NCBI GenBank assembly: GCA_948567375.1
Contig: OX419762.1
Location: 35,445,034 to 35,509,033 of the forward strand
From: Lunularia cruciata
Taxonomy: Eukaryota > Streptophyta > Marchantiopsida > Lunulariales > Lunulariaceae
Direction: 5' to 3'
DNA: 64,000 nt
Positions 24,290-37,114 of the stretch are shown in pieces. The notes below the pieces were generated by a model. It had not been told where the DNA came from. It made no database searches and worked only from the letters and a program-made list of their open reading frames with translations. The position numbers were made by a program, and so were the translations under genes. How positions within the stretch are numbered: position 1 is the stretch's first letter; the number at the start of each line of letters is the position of its first letter.

Positions 24290-26620
24290 CTCAATGAAGA
24301 CCTAAGCAAGTGTTAGGTGATGCAATTCTCCATTGGTCCAATTGATGAGACACCAATCTATTAGAGGAGGTATTTTTTGAGCAAGAATGAGTGGGAGCAT
24401 GTGGACAAAAGGTGCAAAGAGCTCCAAGAAGCTGGTCTTATTCAGCCATCTAGTTCTGATTTTGCAACAACTATAGTCATGCCGGAAAAGAATACTCCAT
24501 TGGACTATGGACTAAAAAGAAGATGTGTGGAGATTATAGACCTTTGAATATAGTTACACCTCAAGATAAGTATCCCATGCCCATCCAAGAGGAGTTATTT
24601 GATACCATTGAAGACTTTGACATCTTTACCATTTTAGATCTATGACAAGGCTTCAACCAAATTTTACTTTGTGCAAAAGACTGCAAGAAAACAACATCCT
24701 TGGAAGCAATAAACTATGGGAGTGATTGGTGATGCCCTTTGGCTTGAAGAATGCTCCAATATTCTTTCAACAAATCATGAAGGTACTTGAAGGTGAAGAT
24801 TTCTTGAAGTGCTATATAGATGATGTTCAAGTCCATAGCAAGCATTGCTATGATGATTTTAGAGCAACACTTGACTCATCTAGAAGAGCTATTGAAGAGG
24901 TTGATGGCTATGGACCTGAAAATACATCCCAAGAAATTGTGAGTTTGTTGTTAAGTCAGTAGTTTACCTTGGGCATCACATTCTTCTTGATGGTGTTATG
25001 GTTCATTTGGTCAAAGTGGTTTCTATCTTAGAGATGCACAACCCCAAAATGTGAGCACACTAAGAAGCTTCATTGGGTTGTGTAACTACTACCGGATTTA
25101 TGTCAAGGATTTTAGTACGATTGCACATCCTCTTTATCCATTACCAAAGAAAGATGCCACTTGGACATGGGGCCAATATGCTCATCTTGCTTTCCAAGCA
25201 CTCAGGGAGAAGCTCTTGGAATACCCAATACTTAGAATACTTCATTTCAGCAAGGTCTTCATACTACATAAAAATTCGAGTGCTCTTGGTATTGGTGCAA
25301 TTCTGACTCAATGAGGAAAGCAAGGAGTTTGTCATTGCTTTTGTATCTCAAACTAACAACAAGGCAGAAAGAAATTACTCTTCCTATGAGGGGGAGTGTC
25401 TTGCTGTTATGTGGGCTATTGTAAATTTTAGACCTTACCTCTATGGCACCAAGTTCACCTTGTACACTAATCACCAACCATTGAAGTGGCTGATGACCAA
25501 CGACAAGCTTACCAGCAACCTAGCTCATTGTGCACTAACACTTCAAGAGTATGAGTTTGAGGTAATCCATAGACCTAGTAGCACCTATAAAAATTCTGAT
25601 ACTATGTCTACAAGACCTCTTCCTACCTCTGAAGATTTTTGGATCCGAGACAAGATTTTGACCAGGTGTTTGAGGTAGCCATTTTACATTCATCTAGCTA
25701 CATCGCATTATTGCATTATCACCTAGCTCAACAGACACTGGAGACATATGGGAGGATTTTGATACTCTAAAATTTCTTCAGTATGGGCAGTACCCTTCTA
25801 GTTTTGTGTCAAGCCATTGGGATTGAGTACAATAGCAGCTAAAGTACTACTCATGAAGATGTAATCACCTAGTTAGATGCTTGCCGCAAGGTTGTTCTTC
25901 CATCCAATGAGAGAGCTGGTCTCATTGCAAAGGTACACTCTAAGCTTGTGCACTTTGGTATCAAGTATAAATATAGTCTCATGACTCCTCATTATCATTG
26001 GAGAGGGATGTATGCTTAAGTGTGAGAGCTGATTGCTATATGTGAAGAATGTGAGAACTTCCTTTTCTCATAGGCAGCCCACACTTCACCCACTTCCAAT
26101 TCAAGGTTTATTCTATCATTGGTCATGTGACCTAGCTAGAGAGTTACCTCAGACATCTAGAGGTAATGTTTACATTGTGATCATGATAGAATATTTCTCC
26201 AAGTGGATAAAATTAGTTGCATTGCCCAATAAGCACTCACATAGTACTAGCCAAGGTTTTCTCAAGCAAGTTCTGAGTAGATTTGGAGCTTGTGCTGAGT
26301 GTTTCACTGACCAAGGATCAGAATTTAGAGGAGAATTTCAAGAGCTACTTGACCATGCACTTATTGACTATCAAAGGACTTCACGAGATCATCCCCAAGC
26401 TGATGGCTTTGCAGAGAAAATGGTTCAAACATAGTAGGGATCGCAGAAGATATGTCCCACCAACAACAAGGAGGATTGGGGTTTGGTGCTGTACTACATT
26501 GCCATGGGATATAGAATTTCCAAGCATGTATCATTATTGCATTTTACTCCTTATTTTCTATTTTTGGAAGGCATCTGGTTCCATCTTCTTCTATTTCATC
26601 TTAAATGGATTAGGTAGTGG
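24290..26620 (+). pseudogene. RT, RNase H and integrase of element A (broken)
   Basis: RT: MPFGLKNAPIFFQQIM and FLKCYIDDVQVHS (YIDD, about 24800-24835). RT-RNase H connection: LRSFIGLCNYYRIYVKDFS (25057 on). RNase H: YLYGTKFTLYTNHQPLKWLM and FEVIHRPSS. Integrase: FYHWSCDLARELP (first Asp), CFTDQGSEF (second Asp), DHPQADGFAEKMV (Glu). The residues are closest to element D (LKWLMESDKLSRKLARWALI; YHWSLDFAGPLP). The integrase end near 26450-26600 lacks any PHD or chromodomain because the sequence runs into LTR G. Confidence 0.8.
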
Positions 26621-26664
26621 ACTTGGACTCTCCATCAACCTGGGCCAGAGTAATATCAACGAGG

Positions 26665-27547
26665 GCTACTCTAAGAATCTGATCTCGGTATGCTCTCATG
26701 TGTTATGTGCTCTCTCTAGTTTACTAGCTGCTACCTAGTTTGCTAGCATTGTGCATGATTTCAGTCGGTTGATTGTTCTGATTACCTGGTCCAATATCAG
26801 ATTAGTGAAATAATATATAGAGAGCAAGTTGAGTCAGTTTTGTAAATCAATAGTCTTGCTATTGCCTTGATTGTTGGTACCTTCCAATACTATATGTTTC
26901 TAATACTACACATCATGACAACTGTCATGTTGAGATACATAGCCCTCATTGCATGTGGTGCATATATCTCACATATGTATTGTGTCTCCTAGATTAGTGT
27001 GTGGTTTTTGCTTCCCAAATGAGTTTTATTTGGGTATGTTATGCACATTATAGCATGGTGTTCTTGTGTGGTATTCTCAAGTTCTTATAGTAAAGTCCTT
27101 TGATGGGGACACGACCTTCTATGGCAGTTTTTCTAGAATATGCATAGAGCCATGAAGCTTACCCACATTGCTTTGAGTTTGCTGTGTGACTTCTAGATGC
27201 TCATGGCCGGATATTGCAATCCTTTAGTTACCTTTAGTTCTTTCATTTCATTCAGAGCTTTGGGTTCAGTTTTATTCAGTTTGATTGAAGTACGTGAGAA
27301 TCTGATCTCAGTATGTTCTCATGTGTTATGTGGTCTTTTTTGCTCTCTCCTACTACCTAGTTTGCTAGAGTTAGCATGATTTCAATTGGCTGATTGGTCT
27401 TATGACCTGGGCCAAGATCAGATCAGTGAATGTGAATGCATATAAAGAGAGCATATTCAGCTAGTTCAATATAGCACTAGTCTTGCCATTGCCTTGACTG
27501 TTGGTACTCTCTGATACTACATGTTCTTGCTACTACACGTCACAACA
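26665..27547 (+). repeat. LTR family G: truncated copy joined head-to-tail to a full copy
   Basis: A full LTR of about 625 bp runs from TGTCATGTTGAGATACATAG (26923) to CACGTCACAACA (27547). Its last ~255 bp (from GAATCTGATCTCAGTATG, about 27297) are repeated directly before it at about 26668-26922, ending CATGACAAC. The first ~370 bp recur at 11574-11945. No coding region of family G is in the window. Confidence 0.7.
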
Positions 27548-29156
27548 TCTACTACATGAATCTATAAATTTACCATCTAGAAATGCTGATGACATCTTTT
27601 TTGATTTATAGCATGAAACTATTATCTACTAACAGGACTGCATGACATTTAAGTTCACATATCTAAGTCTGAAAAATTTGAGCAAAACGTCAATCACGTT
27701 AATATGGAATTTCCGCTAACTAGCACGTGTTCCACTCCCCAGAAATCTATCTAAATCATGCCATTGACGGACGTCTTCACTTCGCAATCCATTCAGACAG
27801 TAAAAGATATTACTGAAAACAAGATACAGATAAAATATTAATTGGATGGAAGACTTGGAAAAAGGAACATGACTCAAGTCTGCGTAAAGAATAGGAAAGG
27901 GAAGTGAAGTGTGTGAAAGGCAATCAACTCTACTTCCTCATTTTTCTATCATTTTGCAGAATATTTTGCATCAATCTCAAAACTTTATGAGGAAAATGAG
28001 CCTTTGTAGAAGATTGAATATAATGAGCTCTTTAGATCATTATTGAGCTTGAAAGAGATCATTATTCGCGAGCTCAACAATTCTCACACATGATATATGA
28101 AATATTGAAATTGCATTTCAGATGATAGAATACGTATTATTCGCGAGTTCAACAATTCACACACATGATGCATGAAATGTTGAAATTGCATTTCAGATGG
28201 TAAGGGCATGTGATAGTTGAGGTTAGTAAAGCTAAAACCGAATATTATAGAAACAAGAGTTTGCACAGAGTTTCGAGGGCTCCTAGTTAGTGTTAGAACA
28301 CCCCGTGCATATCTATATCTATATACATCCTCCCTTTCAGTGAGAAAAGCACAGTCAAGGGAGCTTGAGTAGCAAGGAGAGGAGAGCAGCAATAGAGATA
28401 TAATGCCAAGCAGCACGACTAAGGGTTCTATTAATTTAAAATCTTCAGACTAACACGTGGGTAATCCATTCTCATCTTATGTGACTAGATCTGCACTAAG
28501 AAAAAGTACACAAAAATGCTTTGCTTATCTTTTAGAACTCCTTGTATTTTGGTAATTGATGTGCAGATCTACGTCGGTTTCAACCGTTTCACTAGTTTCA
28601 TCAATTAGCTCCGTTCCTTGTACGGGATTGATGGGTCTTCCCATCCTTCTTGTTATCACCTGCGGTTGCCTTCTTTTTCTGTTTCATCACAATTTTCAAT
28701 ATTGAACATCTAGAATAATCTGATTTGCAAGTTTTCGGGAGCTCTTCCGCCATGAAGATCCTAAGAAATACATATGAATGGACCATATAGACGTTACATC
28801 AGGATAACGCTAATAACGTGAAGATTGATTCGATTCAACTCATTGCTTGACACTCTCAATTGGGTATAAGTCTTCCATATAAGTACTACAAATCTTTTGA
28901 TATTGTGTGTATTGTCGGCTATGATAAACACCCATGATAAACATCCAACACAAAGGAATACTCTACAGTTCTACGATTTCTATTTCTATCTCTATTTACG
29001 ATCTCGGAATAAAGTAGAAAGGAATGTTTTTAATTTGCTCTTTCACACTCACTCTTCTTTCCAGTTTGTAAGTCTATGAGAGATCAATACAACCAAACAT
29101 TCGAATCCTGCTTATCGTAGAAATTCATATAATCCAGTGCCCATTCTGCATAGACC
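27548..29156. other. Intergenic region
   Basis: Non-coding. It holds a 75-bp direct duplication (28062-28201; units begin TTATTCGCGAG and contain TTGAAATTGCATTTCAGATG) and one dispersed repeat copy (28616-28680). I see no gene. Additional 3' exons of the minus-strand NB-ARC/ARM locus could lie here but I could not recognise any. Confidence 0.4.
28616..28680 (+). repeat. Dispersed ~60-bp repeat, copy 3
   Basis: It starts CCTTGTACGGGATTGATGGG, followed by TCTTCCCATCCTTCTTG and a CTGCGGTTGCCTTC end, with the same block order as the copy at 1052-1109. Confidence 0.6.
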
Positions 29157-30047
29157 TTAGGTACCTGCAAGACTCTCTAACTTGGCTAGAGCTCCAGGAA
29201 CCCTCCGAATCCCCCTGCTCCAATTGATATCCCTGGATATGGAAAACAATGCGGCTGCACTGTAGACTCGAAGGTTAGCCCCCTCATGACCAGTTGCATC
29301 CAAAAGCGGAACCAACCCGTCCACAACTCCTGTCCAGGTAATTTTCATTCTAAACATGATTCTCCAGGGATCCTTCGAGAATAGGCCCCACTCCTGAAGA
29401 CCGGATAACCAAGCTAGTGAATATGCTCTAACCTCTTTTGGTTTCTGATTTTCCCTGCTATTCATGTAGCAAGGAGCTGGAATGTTCCATCTCTCTAGAA
29501 TTGCTCCATTTCTCCTGTATTTCTCAGTAACGACATAGGTAGGCAAATGTCCATGCTGTCCGGTGTTGCAGTTGACTCTACTCAGAGTCTTCTAAAAGGT
29601 TTATTAGCAATGGCCAGACGTCTGGATTTCGTGCAAGTCTCGCGGAATCCCTCGATTCGAGACAATTTCCATAATGTTATGATTGCCCACGTTTGCATTT
29701 GACTGCTACTTTCTTTGCCCAAACAGTCAGCAACTGCTGTCAATTGGAATTGGGTCCTTAAGCTTCTTATGGTATCCCTCAAGGAGTTGCTCCGCTCTCA
29801 TGATATGACAAAGACAAGCCAACGTAACTAGAGCGCTCATCCTGTCCTCTTGACCTGTAGTAGCAACAAGTTCCAACAGGCGTGCTAAAACTTCTGGCAA
29901 ATTTTGGATCTTCATCGGTAATTTCGAAGATACACCATGATGTGGAATAGTTCCAAGCCGTACAACAATCGGTATATGTCAGATGGCCGATGCCATTCTC
30001 GAAAAGAAGTTGAAATTGCATCTCCGTCTAGCTCAGCTCATAGACAT

Positions 30048-30078
30048 ATCTCACGATAACCTGCAGTTATCGTGAGAT
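30048..30078. repeat. Perfect 13-bp inverted repeat (hairpin)
   Basis: ATCTCACGATAAC, loop CTGCA, GTTATCGTGAGAT. It lies in the intron-like gap between the third exon and the ARM-like part of the NB-ARC pseudogene. Function unknown; it could be a template-switch scar. Confidence 0.8.
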
Positions 30079-31762
30079 AACTGCAGACACATAGGAAAAG
30101 AACTGCTTCAGTCAAACATCTCATGTTTCTAATCAAGTACAGTAGATCTAGTTGCATGATGTTGTTTTCCAACATGGCAATACTACTGCGTTCAATATAT
30201 ATCAACGAAAAGGAGCACCTACTTTAGGGCATCCACTGCGGATTTCCCTTCCATGTCGCGAATGAGAGCTATGAAGGGACTCACGACCTGCCTTAAATCC
30301 CTTTGAAGATTATAAGTCGGCTCTGTAGAAGTGGAGTGTGCAAAGAATTCCTGCACCTTTATCCGAGCTATACCCTTCAGAGTAGTGGCTGCGAAGGTTT
30401 TTGACTTTGAGTTCCGTAGATCCAGAGTGGAAACTCTACGTAGAAAGCGTCTTGCTTTCTCTGAAGTTGGGCTTACTCCTTGCAATTCTCTTTCGCTGCT
30501 TTCGATCAAGGTCTGTAGTTCATGGCCTATTTCAGCTGCTGCCAGTTGAGCAACTTTACCATATCCGAACGTTGCGCATAGAGCAATGCTTAACATCCGA
30601 TTATCTTGCCCTGCATCCTGTCTAAGCAAAGCTTCACAGTACGAATCGACTGTATATTCACAAGCGAGTCGAAAGTAGCGTTGCCTGTGACTATGAATGG
30701 CCCACTCAACCTGGACTTCATTGCTTGGTGTAGATTCATTGTCCGATGAAGCCCACATTTTCTTTTCCGACGAAGATAATTGCTGCAACTCTGGAGAGAT
30801 TCTGCTGCTATCGGCGAGGGAACATTTCAACAGAGATAACTTTTCCAGATGGCTTCTACCATCACGGAAACTCCTTCCGGGCCAGCTGAGTGTTTCTCGA
30901 TAGAAATTGTGCAGCAAATTAACACATCCCTCCTGTATCTTATCCTCGTCAAACATGCTCAACAAAGCTGCCAAATTGCGTGCATCCTCAGAAAGGGAGT
31001 TGAAAATGTTGCTCATGATGAGTCCGAGATTCGGTATATCAGGGCTAAGTATGAAGTCATGACCAATCTCGAGCTTCTCAGGGTTTAAGAAGGTTTGGAG
31101 AGCATCGTTCAACGCCGACAGTTCATCAACTAGCGTTGGTCTGTGCTCTGTTCCCCTGACTCTTAGCCTCACAGATAAGGCCATGGTCGATAGAGCAAGC
31201 GGATTGCCGTGAGTTTCATCAACAATTTTCTCAGCAACACCCTGAAAGAAAGATATTCCTGTCATGTCACGATCACAAAATCGAGGACAAGAGAATGTTT
31301 TAAATGAGCACCTGTGCACTTACGTTTCATAAGACTGAACTTCGCTTGCCAATCTTGAGACTTAGAATCGACATTCTTCTTTCAGCGGGAGCTTCATCCA
31401 TGAAAATTAACACGAAAGATGACGAGTATGTTCAACTTTTCAGCAAACACTCATCAATCATACCTGTAGATGGTCCGGAATTGGACTACCAAAGCGGCCG
31501 CTCTTCTCCAGTATCTTGGCCGTCTCCACTAAATCCTTTAGTCTGATGTATCTCGCAAGGATACGCTGTGCCGACTCACGTGGTATGGCTTCCATAGAAA
31601 TCTTTCGTCCTCCCGACCAGTTGTCCGAATAATTAGATGTGACAAGATACCTCACACTTTAAAAATATTTCGAAGGTCGATCACCGGCAATGAGTTTTCC
31701 AAAAAATCATCTTCCCAGCAAACATCATCCAAGACAAGCAAGATTGACTGGTTTACTAGGAG

Positions 31763-31822
31763 TTCTCTCAAATGTTTCCGAAGTGGTTCCAGAAGGAACC
31801 ATTTCGGAAACATTTGAGAGAA
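31763..31822. repeat. 28-bp inverted duplication with 4-bp loop inside the NB-ARC exon
   Basis: Arm 31763-31790 and arm 31795-31822 are reverse complements except for one base (G opposite T in the centre), with loop AGAA. On the coding strand the second-read arm encodes the expected LRKHLRE segment before Walker B. The first-read arm is its inverted copy and coincides with the loss of frame. Confidence 0.9.
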
Positions 31823-32645
31823 TACTGGTGCTTGTCCCGGTTCATTCAAAGCAGGATTTAATCACTCTCGCTCTATAAGGGAAGGATTTGGGCTCGGGAT
31901 CCAGTTTCCTGACATTGGATGGATTGTGCATTTCGAGCCTACTCGCACCAGCTTCTGGTGCAGCTCCTCCCAATTCTTGCAGTAGTTCTAGCTCTTTGTC
32001 CAGAACGTATCTATCAACCTCTGTAGGACCTAGGGGTCCACACTGCAGAAAAATAATTCTTTCTGGGACCCATGAATTTGAAGCTGCATCATACGCATCA
32101 TAATATTTCCATGCAATATTCTTTGCAACACTTGTCGTCCCTATTCCAGGTGAGCCCTGAAGTACAACGATGGAATTATCACTGGCCTCTAGTGCTTTCT
32201 CAACGGAATCTTCAATTGCTCCCAGAGGAACGTAATTCTTGTTACGAGGAAAAGAGGGCGGCTTGGGAACTCGGCTTTTGACACCGACCTTTACCTGCAA
32301 AACACACACTTACATAAGAATACCAAGTTACATCACCACGCGACGGAAAAGGGATAAAAATCTGTCATTCTTTGCTCTACTAGTTCTGATAGTTTCATAA
32401 ATCGCTGCCACTTTAGCTGCTCTTGTTGGTGATCTCCCAATTACTTCGCCCAACGGTTGTAAAACTACTTACTGAACTCTAGATATCTTTGAGATAAGTA
32501 GCTAACAAGAGGAACTCCACGAAGGGAAACCTGTCGGAGGATAGAGAAAGGATTTCACCATTTTGAGCTTAGGATCTGCGCGGGCTGTGGATTGCGAAGA
32601 AGGTGAAGTTCTACCATAGTGGGCCTCCATCGACCAAGAATCCAT

Positions 32646-35600
32646 TTGAAGGTCTGCGAGATGGACGAGAAAAATTCCTCTGGTTGTAGTTCGGGCATGA
32701 ATAAGTTTGTCTTTTAATCTCGAAAAAAATCGTCGAAATTGTTACGTAGGTGGCCAGTAGTTCCTAGTTTAGTGTCCGGGAAAGGAGAGTGACAGATTAG
32801 ATGCATCCAACACAAGCTTGCTCATCTAAATTCCGATTGCTAGTTGATACACGCATGATCAGGAAGGTACAGATTCCTTGATGAACAGAGAAATTGAACT
32901 TGAACTGCAAACAGAAATATCATTCATTGTTACTACGCTTGAATGACGAATAGGATAGAGGCCTATTGGACGGCTATGAAAACAGACGTTCGAGAGAAAG
33001 AGAGTAATTAGACGAATGTCCAAAAGGTTGTACACAAATTAACCAGCTATCAGACGGAAGCTAGCCAGTGTAGGACTGCGTAGCGGTGAGAGACGGGCAG
33101 AACACGAGAAGTAGAATACCCGATGAAGGGTTTATGCGAGATTTGGCAGATTAAAAGATCTCCATACGCCTGGTTCACGTGCACTGCTAGATTTCCTACT
33201 TGCCAATCTCCGACATCTGAGGAACGAAGTCGAGAACTCTCTTGAGTTATCCATGCTACAACTTGTGGAAGTTTGTTAATTTAGAGCATCACCTCTTGAC
33301 AGTTCAAAGTTCCCGGTGGAGTAGCGTGGTTCCACGAAACAATCATTGCTTGACCAGGAATTGTTACAGTGCGCAAAGCTACAAAGAATGAATGTCACTG
33401 AAGTTTTCGCATAGCGGAAGCTACGGAACTTCCATTTAACTCCATAAATTCACTGACTGGATGGAGAAATTTGATCGAGTCATACTGCAATTTTGAAGAT
33501 CATCACATATCTAACACCCACAATGCATTCTCAAAGAGGTTCAGCTCGCAAAAACTTCAAGGCTCATGCCACTCTAAGACACGTTCGATCAATTCCACCA
33601 TAACGCGTACAAGATCGATCGATGATCTTCGTAATAGTCAATGTCAGTACGGTGATGTGAGATGCACTCAGCAAATCCGCGTGCGAGTCAACGGGTTCGT
33701 AAGATGTCAACATTATCCGACTTAGCACCTAGTGGTCTCTCTCGTCCCGTCTCCCTCCCAACTTTCCACAGACTTTGGACTTCAATGCGCACAATTGGGG
33801 TTCTTTCCCCGTGCTATCCCTGTTTTCTCCTTTTACGCATCGTACTGCAATCCAGGGTAGGGATTATTCTTATCCTGTTTCTTTATTTCCTCTTCCACCT
33901 TCCATGGCTTCTTCCATTCAACTTAGTGAAACTGGCTTTCATCAGTCACTTTCAACAATTTGTGTATGCAGAGCTGAATGCGATTGTGAAGATATTTAAT
34001 GTTAGATCGAGTAAGATCTATCGGAACATTTGTCTGTGATGCCCACTCTTTGTCTGGGGAACCCACTCTTTATCAGGTGGTTTTGAAAATGAAACCAGAA
34101 TTCTTTAGTTTTGCAGAAATTCGAGTGGCACTGTCTGCAGTAGGAATCCAGAGTTCACCAGAAAACTCGGTACACTGCTCGAAAATTGGGAAGAACTAAC
34201 GGAGGCGAAGTGCAGGTATCTTGGTCGTCTTTTAGAGTTTTTCACTTGACGCATTGTGCTTTCCTGTCAAGAAATTAACAAGAATCTGAGCCTTTCCGAG
34301 AGTGTACAATTTGCCCTAAAGCGTAAAGAGTACAACTTACTTAGTCGTTTCTTCTCCTCTAGTCTAAGGCTTGGACGGTCGAATGGCTACGCTTTTCACT
34401 GATTTTCATCTCAGAACAGTCTGTTTTGTGGACTTTAAATTCATGTTTCTTCTTGGTTCTAACTCAGCCCGTTGCCAATCAATGTCAAGGATCACCTGTA
34501 ACCAAATGTATGAGACAACTGGAACTCACTTTCCTGTAACCTTACAAGCTTCACTCCTATTGCAGTAGCGAAAACCCTCAAACGTTCTTCACCCATTATC
34601 ACATGGAATTTGAGCAATCATCCCTTGGGTTAAATTCACCACATATCCTAGTTGTAAATAAAATAAGTGTTCGCAGACAAAGGTGTCCAGCGACCGCTCT
34701 GAATATTTTGGGTTGTCATGTCTATTCGGACGTCGTGCTTACGCTTAACAGACGTGAAGCGAGGCAATTACAGCGTGTTGGACGAGACATGTCAGCATGT
34801 ACACGCTACACTTTGTCGAGGGTATCTAGTGAAATCTGTTGAAACTGTTGATTCCATGCCAATCTCCTCCGTCTAAAGTCTCACCAAAAGTGGCGTACAA
34901 TAAAACTACACTAGAATAGTAATCCGCATTTGGATGACATCGGGTCCTCTGCAAACTGGACTCCATGTTGTTGTATTAACAGCTGTGTACCATTCTTGTG
35001 TATTCGACACTGAACTGATATATTGTAGCAGACTGTTGTCGCACCATCATATCCAGTATACATCGAAGCTTCGAGTTGATTGCTTTGAAGATAATTAGAA
35101 CTGTTAAGATGCAGCTGAAGAGCCCTAAAAGCCCAAGAGCTTAAGAGTCTCGCCAGGGAAATTGCATGTGTTTTAACTGCTGTACATTTATCACAAACCA
35201 AAAGCTAGATGTCGATAGCTTATTAAATCTGCCTTAAATTCGACTGATTTTATGAGGTTATCTCAGCCTAGGATGGGGTAGCAGACCCTAACAATGCCAG
35301 ATGAGAACTTAAAGGCTATGGTGTTCTGTTACCAGTTTCAATATCTGTGATCCATCCAATCCGTCCAAGCCACCCATCCATCTTATTCCGCTTAGGACGG
35401 GTGAGTACTCATTCTGAACCTAATCAGGCTTCTCAGTTTGAAGCAGCAGTTACCCTTAAAAACCGGCCCTAACAAGTTTTGCAGCAAAAGCAATCCATCT
35501 AAAGCCTTAAACATAAAAAGTAAGAATTTGAGATGTTCAGACCCAAAAGAAACAGTCGACTTACAACTCCTTCAGCGAGAATTCCTCCAACATGAAATGT

Positions 35601-37050
35601 GAATGAGTCGAACCAAACCCCAGCATCTAGAGAACTTGATGACAGAATCCAGAGTGCAATCAAACAGAATTAACCAAAACTTGACACGCGGGAATTTGGC
35701 AGAATATCACGACAGGAGATCCCCGTCTAACACTGGAAATTCGGACTTCTATCACAGCCAAAGGCGTGAGGAACTACGCCTGGACTGCAGAGGATAAAGC
35801 GCGGGCTAGGAGTGCCTGGACGTGGCACCTTCAGTCTCCTCGGGGAGTGGAGAAGTGATGGACGGTACTGATCCAGTTTTACACCGGGCAAGGTTATTCG
35901 TGAAATACTCGTCATGAAAAGATAAAACTGTTAATCCTGTTGGTCTAGATCTCTTGTTGTCTTGAGTACGTGAATTCTGCGAAGACTCGGTAAGATTCTA
36001 AATGCACAGATCTTTTTCTAGTTGGGTTTGCGATTCTCACGCATCCTCTTCTGCAGGAAATATAGGAATCTAGTTGCATCTGGCCCTCTTACCGGATAGG
36101 TTGGAGACTTGCGCTGACGCGGCATCTTGTAAACACTTATACTCATCTGTCGACTCTATCGATTTTTCAAGTATAAATTGTGCGGAGGAAGAGGACGCCA
36201 GGGGTGCACAACACCTCAACAAGAAAGCGCTTACAACAGAAACAATAGAACACCAAGGATACACAGATCAACACGAGTAGTTATCCCCAGATTCGTAGTC
36301 CATTACGGGTTTCACACCGTGGTTACAGCCAGATTCTAACACTAATCCTAAATCTCGTAGACTACGATCTTCCTAGTCCAATGGTAACTGGTGAACATCA
36401 TAGCAAAGAGACAAGAAGAAGGTTGCATATAACAGAACAATCAAGTACATGACATGATCCTGTCTTCCAGTTGATGGCAAAGTGAACATAAAGGAAGACA
36501 AAGACAAGTAAGAAAAGGAAGGCAAACGCACATCATCGTCGTCCCCAAAGTAGAAGCAAAGTTCTTTCCAAACTCATGAGAAACTGAAGTGACGTAAAAT
36601 TTACTTCTGGAATTAAATTAGCAGATTTTGAAGTGTAGATGGCAACAATAAGAATGATCTGGTTGAAAAGTTTACTCTAGGGGATGAGAAGATTGACAAA
36701 CTTGCAATAAACTCACATGACGCTAGTTCTTGATGCGTTTGTGAGTTTGGCCGAACTCGCGGAATAATGTTCACCCTCGTGTGTAATAATTACCCCTAAC
36801 TACAAGTTTAATGTCCGTTTCTCGACTTTGCGGACAGCGTTATTATATACATGTGGACCATCATAGAGAAAATTCATCCAGGAAATATTCGATGCAAATC
36901 CGGTTTATACAGAAAAACAGGATCTGTCCCCAAGTTCCATACAATGTCTTTGGACCTGCAGCTCTAATGGCTTGAACATTTTGGTTCAACATAAGATTTT
37001 TCATAAGATGTTGCAACGTATATACTAGCCCATTTTATCCCTATGTATTT
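32646..37050. other. Intergenic region without recognised genes
   Basis: About 4.4 kb of unremarkable composition. Open stretches (for example 33662-34039, 34911-35201, 35603-35797, 36074-36280) are short, occur on both strands and show no family motifs or convincing splice joins. The promoter of the minus-strand NB-ARC locus should be just above 32645, but no box is clear. Confidence 0.4.
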
Positions 37051-37051
37051 T

Positions 37052-37114
37052 CCTTGTACGGCTTGATGGTCGTCCCATCCTTCTTGTTTACACACGCGAT
37101 CGCCTTCTTCTTCT
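37052..37114 (+). repeat. Dispersed ~60-bp repeat, copy 4
   Basis: CCTTGTACGGCTTGATGGTC, then GTCCCATCCTTCTTG and CGCGATCGCCTTC. It pairs with an inverted copy at 37571-37630 across about 456 bp, so the two could be the ends of one element. Confidence 0.6.

Larger units (their letters stand above)
13600..26620 (+). mobile_element. Element A: old Ty3/gypsy retrotransposon carrying a DNA methyltransferase domain
   Basis: The order on the + strand is gag with two CCHC zinc knuckles (14626-14667 and 14691-14732), a protease-like region (about 15860-16500), a C5-cytosine methyltransferase domain (about 16530-23690, interrupted), RT (24290-24960), RNase H (25050-25670) and integrase (25900-26600). 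All frames contain stops and shifts, so it is long dead. Element B (16672-22289) and a solo LTR (23032-23601) are nested inside it. Flanking LTRs of its own are not identified with confidence. The protease-methyltransferase-RT order and the residues around each motif match element D on the other strand, so A and D belong to one lineage. Confidence 0.85.
29157..32645 (-). pseudogene. NB-ARC (NLR-type) gene with C-terminal ARM-like repeats, broken
   Basis: NLR proteins are nucleotide-switched immune receptors of the cytoplasm. Exons on the minus strand: 32645-32559 (29 codons from ATG; Ser-rich, no domain), 32294-31464, 31241-30223, then ARM-like pieces down to about 29167. Splice phases agree for the first three. 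Motifs: Walker A as GSPGIGTTS (the essential Lys is Thr), Walker B LLVLDDVCWEDD, RYLVTSN (RNBS-B like), GNPLALSTMA (GLPLA) and LSEDARNLAALLSMF (winged helix). The C-terminal part has ARM-type helices (LTAVADCLGKESSSQMQTW; VDGLVPLLDATGHEG). Damage: a stop with frame change next to a 28-bp inverted duplication (31763-31822), a TG insertion near 31653-31657, and frame changes in the ARM part near 29750-29780. It could be expressed as a truncated product, but as read it is a pseudogene. No LRRs were seen. Confidence 0.75.

Noticed and set aside
28084-28416. 110-codon minus-strand frame with a repeated SEMQFQ word
   Set aside because: The repeated peptide is explained by the 75-bp direct duplication at 28062-28201.
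36070-36280. Overlapping open frames on both strands near 36.1 kb
   Set aside because: Short, no motifs, and no splice partners found.
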